A DNA stretch of 56,203 nucleotides. Origin: Alphaproteobacteria bacterium. Lineage in GTDB: Bacteria > Pseudomonadota > Alphaproteobacteria > Rhizobiales > Xanthobacteraceae. The notes below the pieces were generated by a model, which saw nothing but the letters and a program-made list of their open reading frames with translations, searched no databases and had not been told where the DNA came from. Position numbers and translations under genes: made by a program. Location: assembly GCA_005884765.1 (NCBI GenBank), contig VAZV01000184.1, forward strand, positions 1 through 56,203, in the 5' to 3' direction. Position 1 is the stretch's first letter. Every line of letters begins with the position of its first letter. Shown here in pieces: positions 55,117-56,203 of this stretch.

Positions 55117-56203
55117 ATGCCGACCTTTACGAAGCTGAAGTCGGGAAGCTGGCGCGTTCAGGTCAGGAGGAAACGCGAGTACGCCGCGAACACCTTCATC
55201 CGGCGGCGTGACGCTGAAGAGTGGGCAATCGAAGTCGAGCGCTCAATTGATCGAGGCGCTCCAATCCGACTGTCCCGGCCTCATGAGCAACCGCGCATCT
55301 TTTCTGACTTGATCGCGTTGCATCTCGACGATCTTGCTCAGGTTGGCAAGCCAGTTCGGCGATCGAAGTCCATGGTGCTTAAGGCGCTCAAGGTCTCCCT
55401 CGGGCGCGTGAATCTCAAAGATATAACCCGAGAAAAACTGATCGAGTACGGACGGAAGAGAGCCGCGCAAGGCGCTGGGCCGGCAACTCTTGCGATCGAT
55501 TTTGCGTTCATTCGAACCGTTCTTACGCATGCTGCGGCCGTTCACGGTATCGAGATTTCTGTCGAGAGTGTTCAGATGGCTCGAGCTGCGCTTAAGCACC
55601 TCGACCTCGTAGGGAAGTCCAATGAGCGCGATCGTCGCCCCACTCAGGACGAACTGGATCGATTAATCGGATTTGCCGAGTCTAACCCCCAACAGTTTCT
55701 ACCACTTGGAAGAATAATTCGGTTTGCAGTCGCGACCGCTATGCGCCAAGCCGAGATTTGCCGTATAGAATGGTCTGATGTCGATATGAAAAAGCGAAGC
55801 GTCACTATCCGCGATCGTAAAGACCCGCGACGAAAGGACGGCAACCATCAAGTCGTCCCCCTTCTCAATTCCACCGGTTACGATGCATGGCAGATCATTT
55901 TGGAGCAACGTATTGTCACGCGCGGCCTCGGCCGCGTGTTCCCTTACCACTCAAAATCCGTTGGAGCTGCATTCCACCGGTCTTGCAACAAGATCGATCT
56001 CGACGACTTGTGTTTTCACGATTTGCGCCATGAAGGCACGAGCAGGCTCTTCGAGGCTGGTTTCTCGATCCAGCAGGTTGCCATGGTGACGGGCCATAAG
56101 GATTGGCGGATGCTGCGGCGCTATACCAATCTAAAACCCGAAGACCTCCACAAGATGCAGAAGGCAGCGCAGCCCTCCATGGAGCAATTCTTGGCAACAC
56201 TGG
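55117..56203 (+). CDS. Tyrosine recombinase/integrase (dusA-associated), 3' end cut by window edge
   Basis: At least 362 residues, still open at the right edge. The N-terminal part (about 1-60) is an arm-binding-like domain (SGSWRVQVRRKREYAANTF), followed by a SAM-like core-binding domain (70-165) and the catalytic domain. All active-site residues are seen: Arg210 (ATAMRQAEICRIEW), a Lys in the RKDPRRKDGNHQ hairpin, His301-x-x-Arg304 (FHDLRHEG), His327 (VTGHKD) and Tyr336 (RRYTN). So the enzyme should be active. It diverges from the 5' end of dusA, the arrangement of the described dusA-targeting integrase family of genomic islands and prophages. Codon use is less GC-biased than in neighbours, in keeping with a mobile element. 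Confidence 0.93.
   Translation, partial: MPTFTKLKSGSWRVQVRRKREYAANTFIRRRDAEEWAIEVERSIDRGAPIRLSRPHEQPRIFSDLIALHLDDLAQVGKPVRRSKSMVLKALKVSLGRVNLKDITREKLIEYGRKRAAQGAGPATLAIDFAFIRTVLTHAAAVHGIEISVESVQMARAALKHLDLVGKSNERDRRPTQDELDRLIGFAESNPQQFLPLGRIIRFAVATAMRQAEICRIEWSDVDMKKRSVTIRDRKDPRRKDGNHQVVPLLNSTGYDAWQIILEQRIVTRGLGRVFPYHSKSVGAAFHRSCNKIDLDDLCFHDLRHEGTSRLFEAGFSIQQVAMVTGHKDWRMLRRYTNLKPEDLHKMQKAAQPSMEQFLATL

Overview
The window reads as chromosome of a Bradyrhizobium-like alphaproteobacterium (Nitrobacteraceae). The evidence is high GC with strong third-position bias, two tandem kup genes, a class II DAHP synthase, small families typical of this group (DUF2865, DUF3551, DUF4399, DUF2336, DUF1289, DUF2059), and interspersed repeats of the Bradyrhizobium type (GCGAGCGAAGCGAAGCAATCC-like palindromes and AGCGTTTTC...GAAAACGCT elements). 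I saw no rRNA, tRNA, CRISPR array or insertion sequence.

Layout. 1-1.9 kb: 5' part of a putrescine-binding protein gene, an aminotransferase and a rhodanese. 2-6 kb: two tandem Kup potassium transporters. 6-7.8 kb: a motA/motB stator pair. 7.9-13.4 kb: a short-chain dehydrogenase, an RraA-like protein, the phosphatidylethanolamine pathway (pssA, psd) and an Atm1-type ABC exporter. 13.5-18.5 kb: LOG-type phosphoribohydrolase, a glyoxalase-fold protein and a coupled cysS-GNAT-cimA operon. 18.7-24 kb: two exported proteins, nadE, dgkA and DAHP synthase. 24-31.3 kb: accessory-looking signalling region with a hydrolase, a DUF4399 protein, an adenylate cyclase fused to a sulfatase-modifying-factor fold, a vanadium haloperoxidase-like protein, DUF2336 and PilZ proteins. 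31.6-40.5 kb: FAD monooxygenase, metallo-beta-lactamase and alpha/beta hydrolases, glutathione reductase, DUF2059, rpiA, SDR, gph and a PEGA-like lipoprotein. 40.6-46.6 kb: moaA and a TRAP transporter with two paralogous binding proteins. 46.8-52.1 kb: apbC, a VOC protein, a hydroxyisobutyrate dehydrogenase-like enzyme, a DivJ/PdhS-like histidine kinase, DUF1289 and an aspartic protease. 52.4-54 kb: small exported proteins of unknown function. 54-56.2 kb: dusA, and diverging from its 5' end a tyrosine recombinase open at the right edge, which I read as the left end of a genomic island inserted in dusA.

Regulation visible in the DNA. Two perfect CRP-type palindromes (TGTGA-N6-TCACA) lie between the adenylate cyclase gene and the haloperoxidase gene. 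One has a plausible -10 element at exactly class II spacing, which suggests a local cAMP circuit. Perfect CtrA boxes (TTAA-N7-TTAAC) precede the histidine kinase and the lipoprotein gene. Five copies of a GTGCACACG-like motif, all spaced by whole helical turns, fill the gap between dusA and the recombinase and are the best candidate for a poorly described element: arm-type or excisionase sites of a dusA-specific integrase.

Most other genes are housekeeping. Oddities are a cysS whose C-terminal third has a different base composition and an insertion, an alpha/beta hydrolase with Ala at the nucleophile position, and repeats that abut or supply stop codons. All family calls come from reading translated motifs; no database search was possible.
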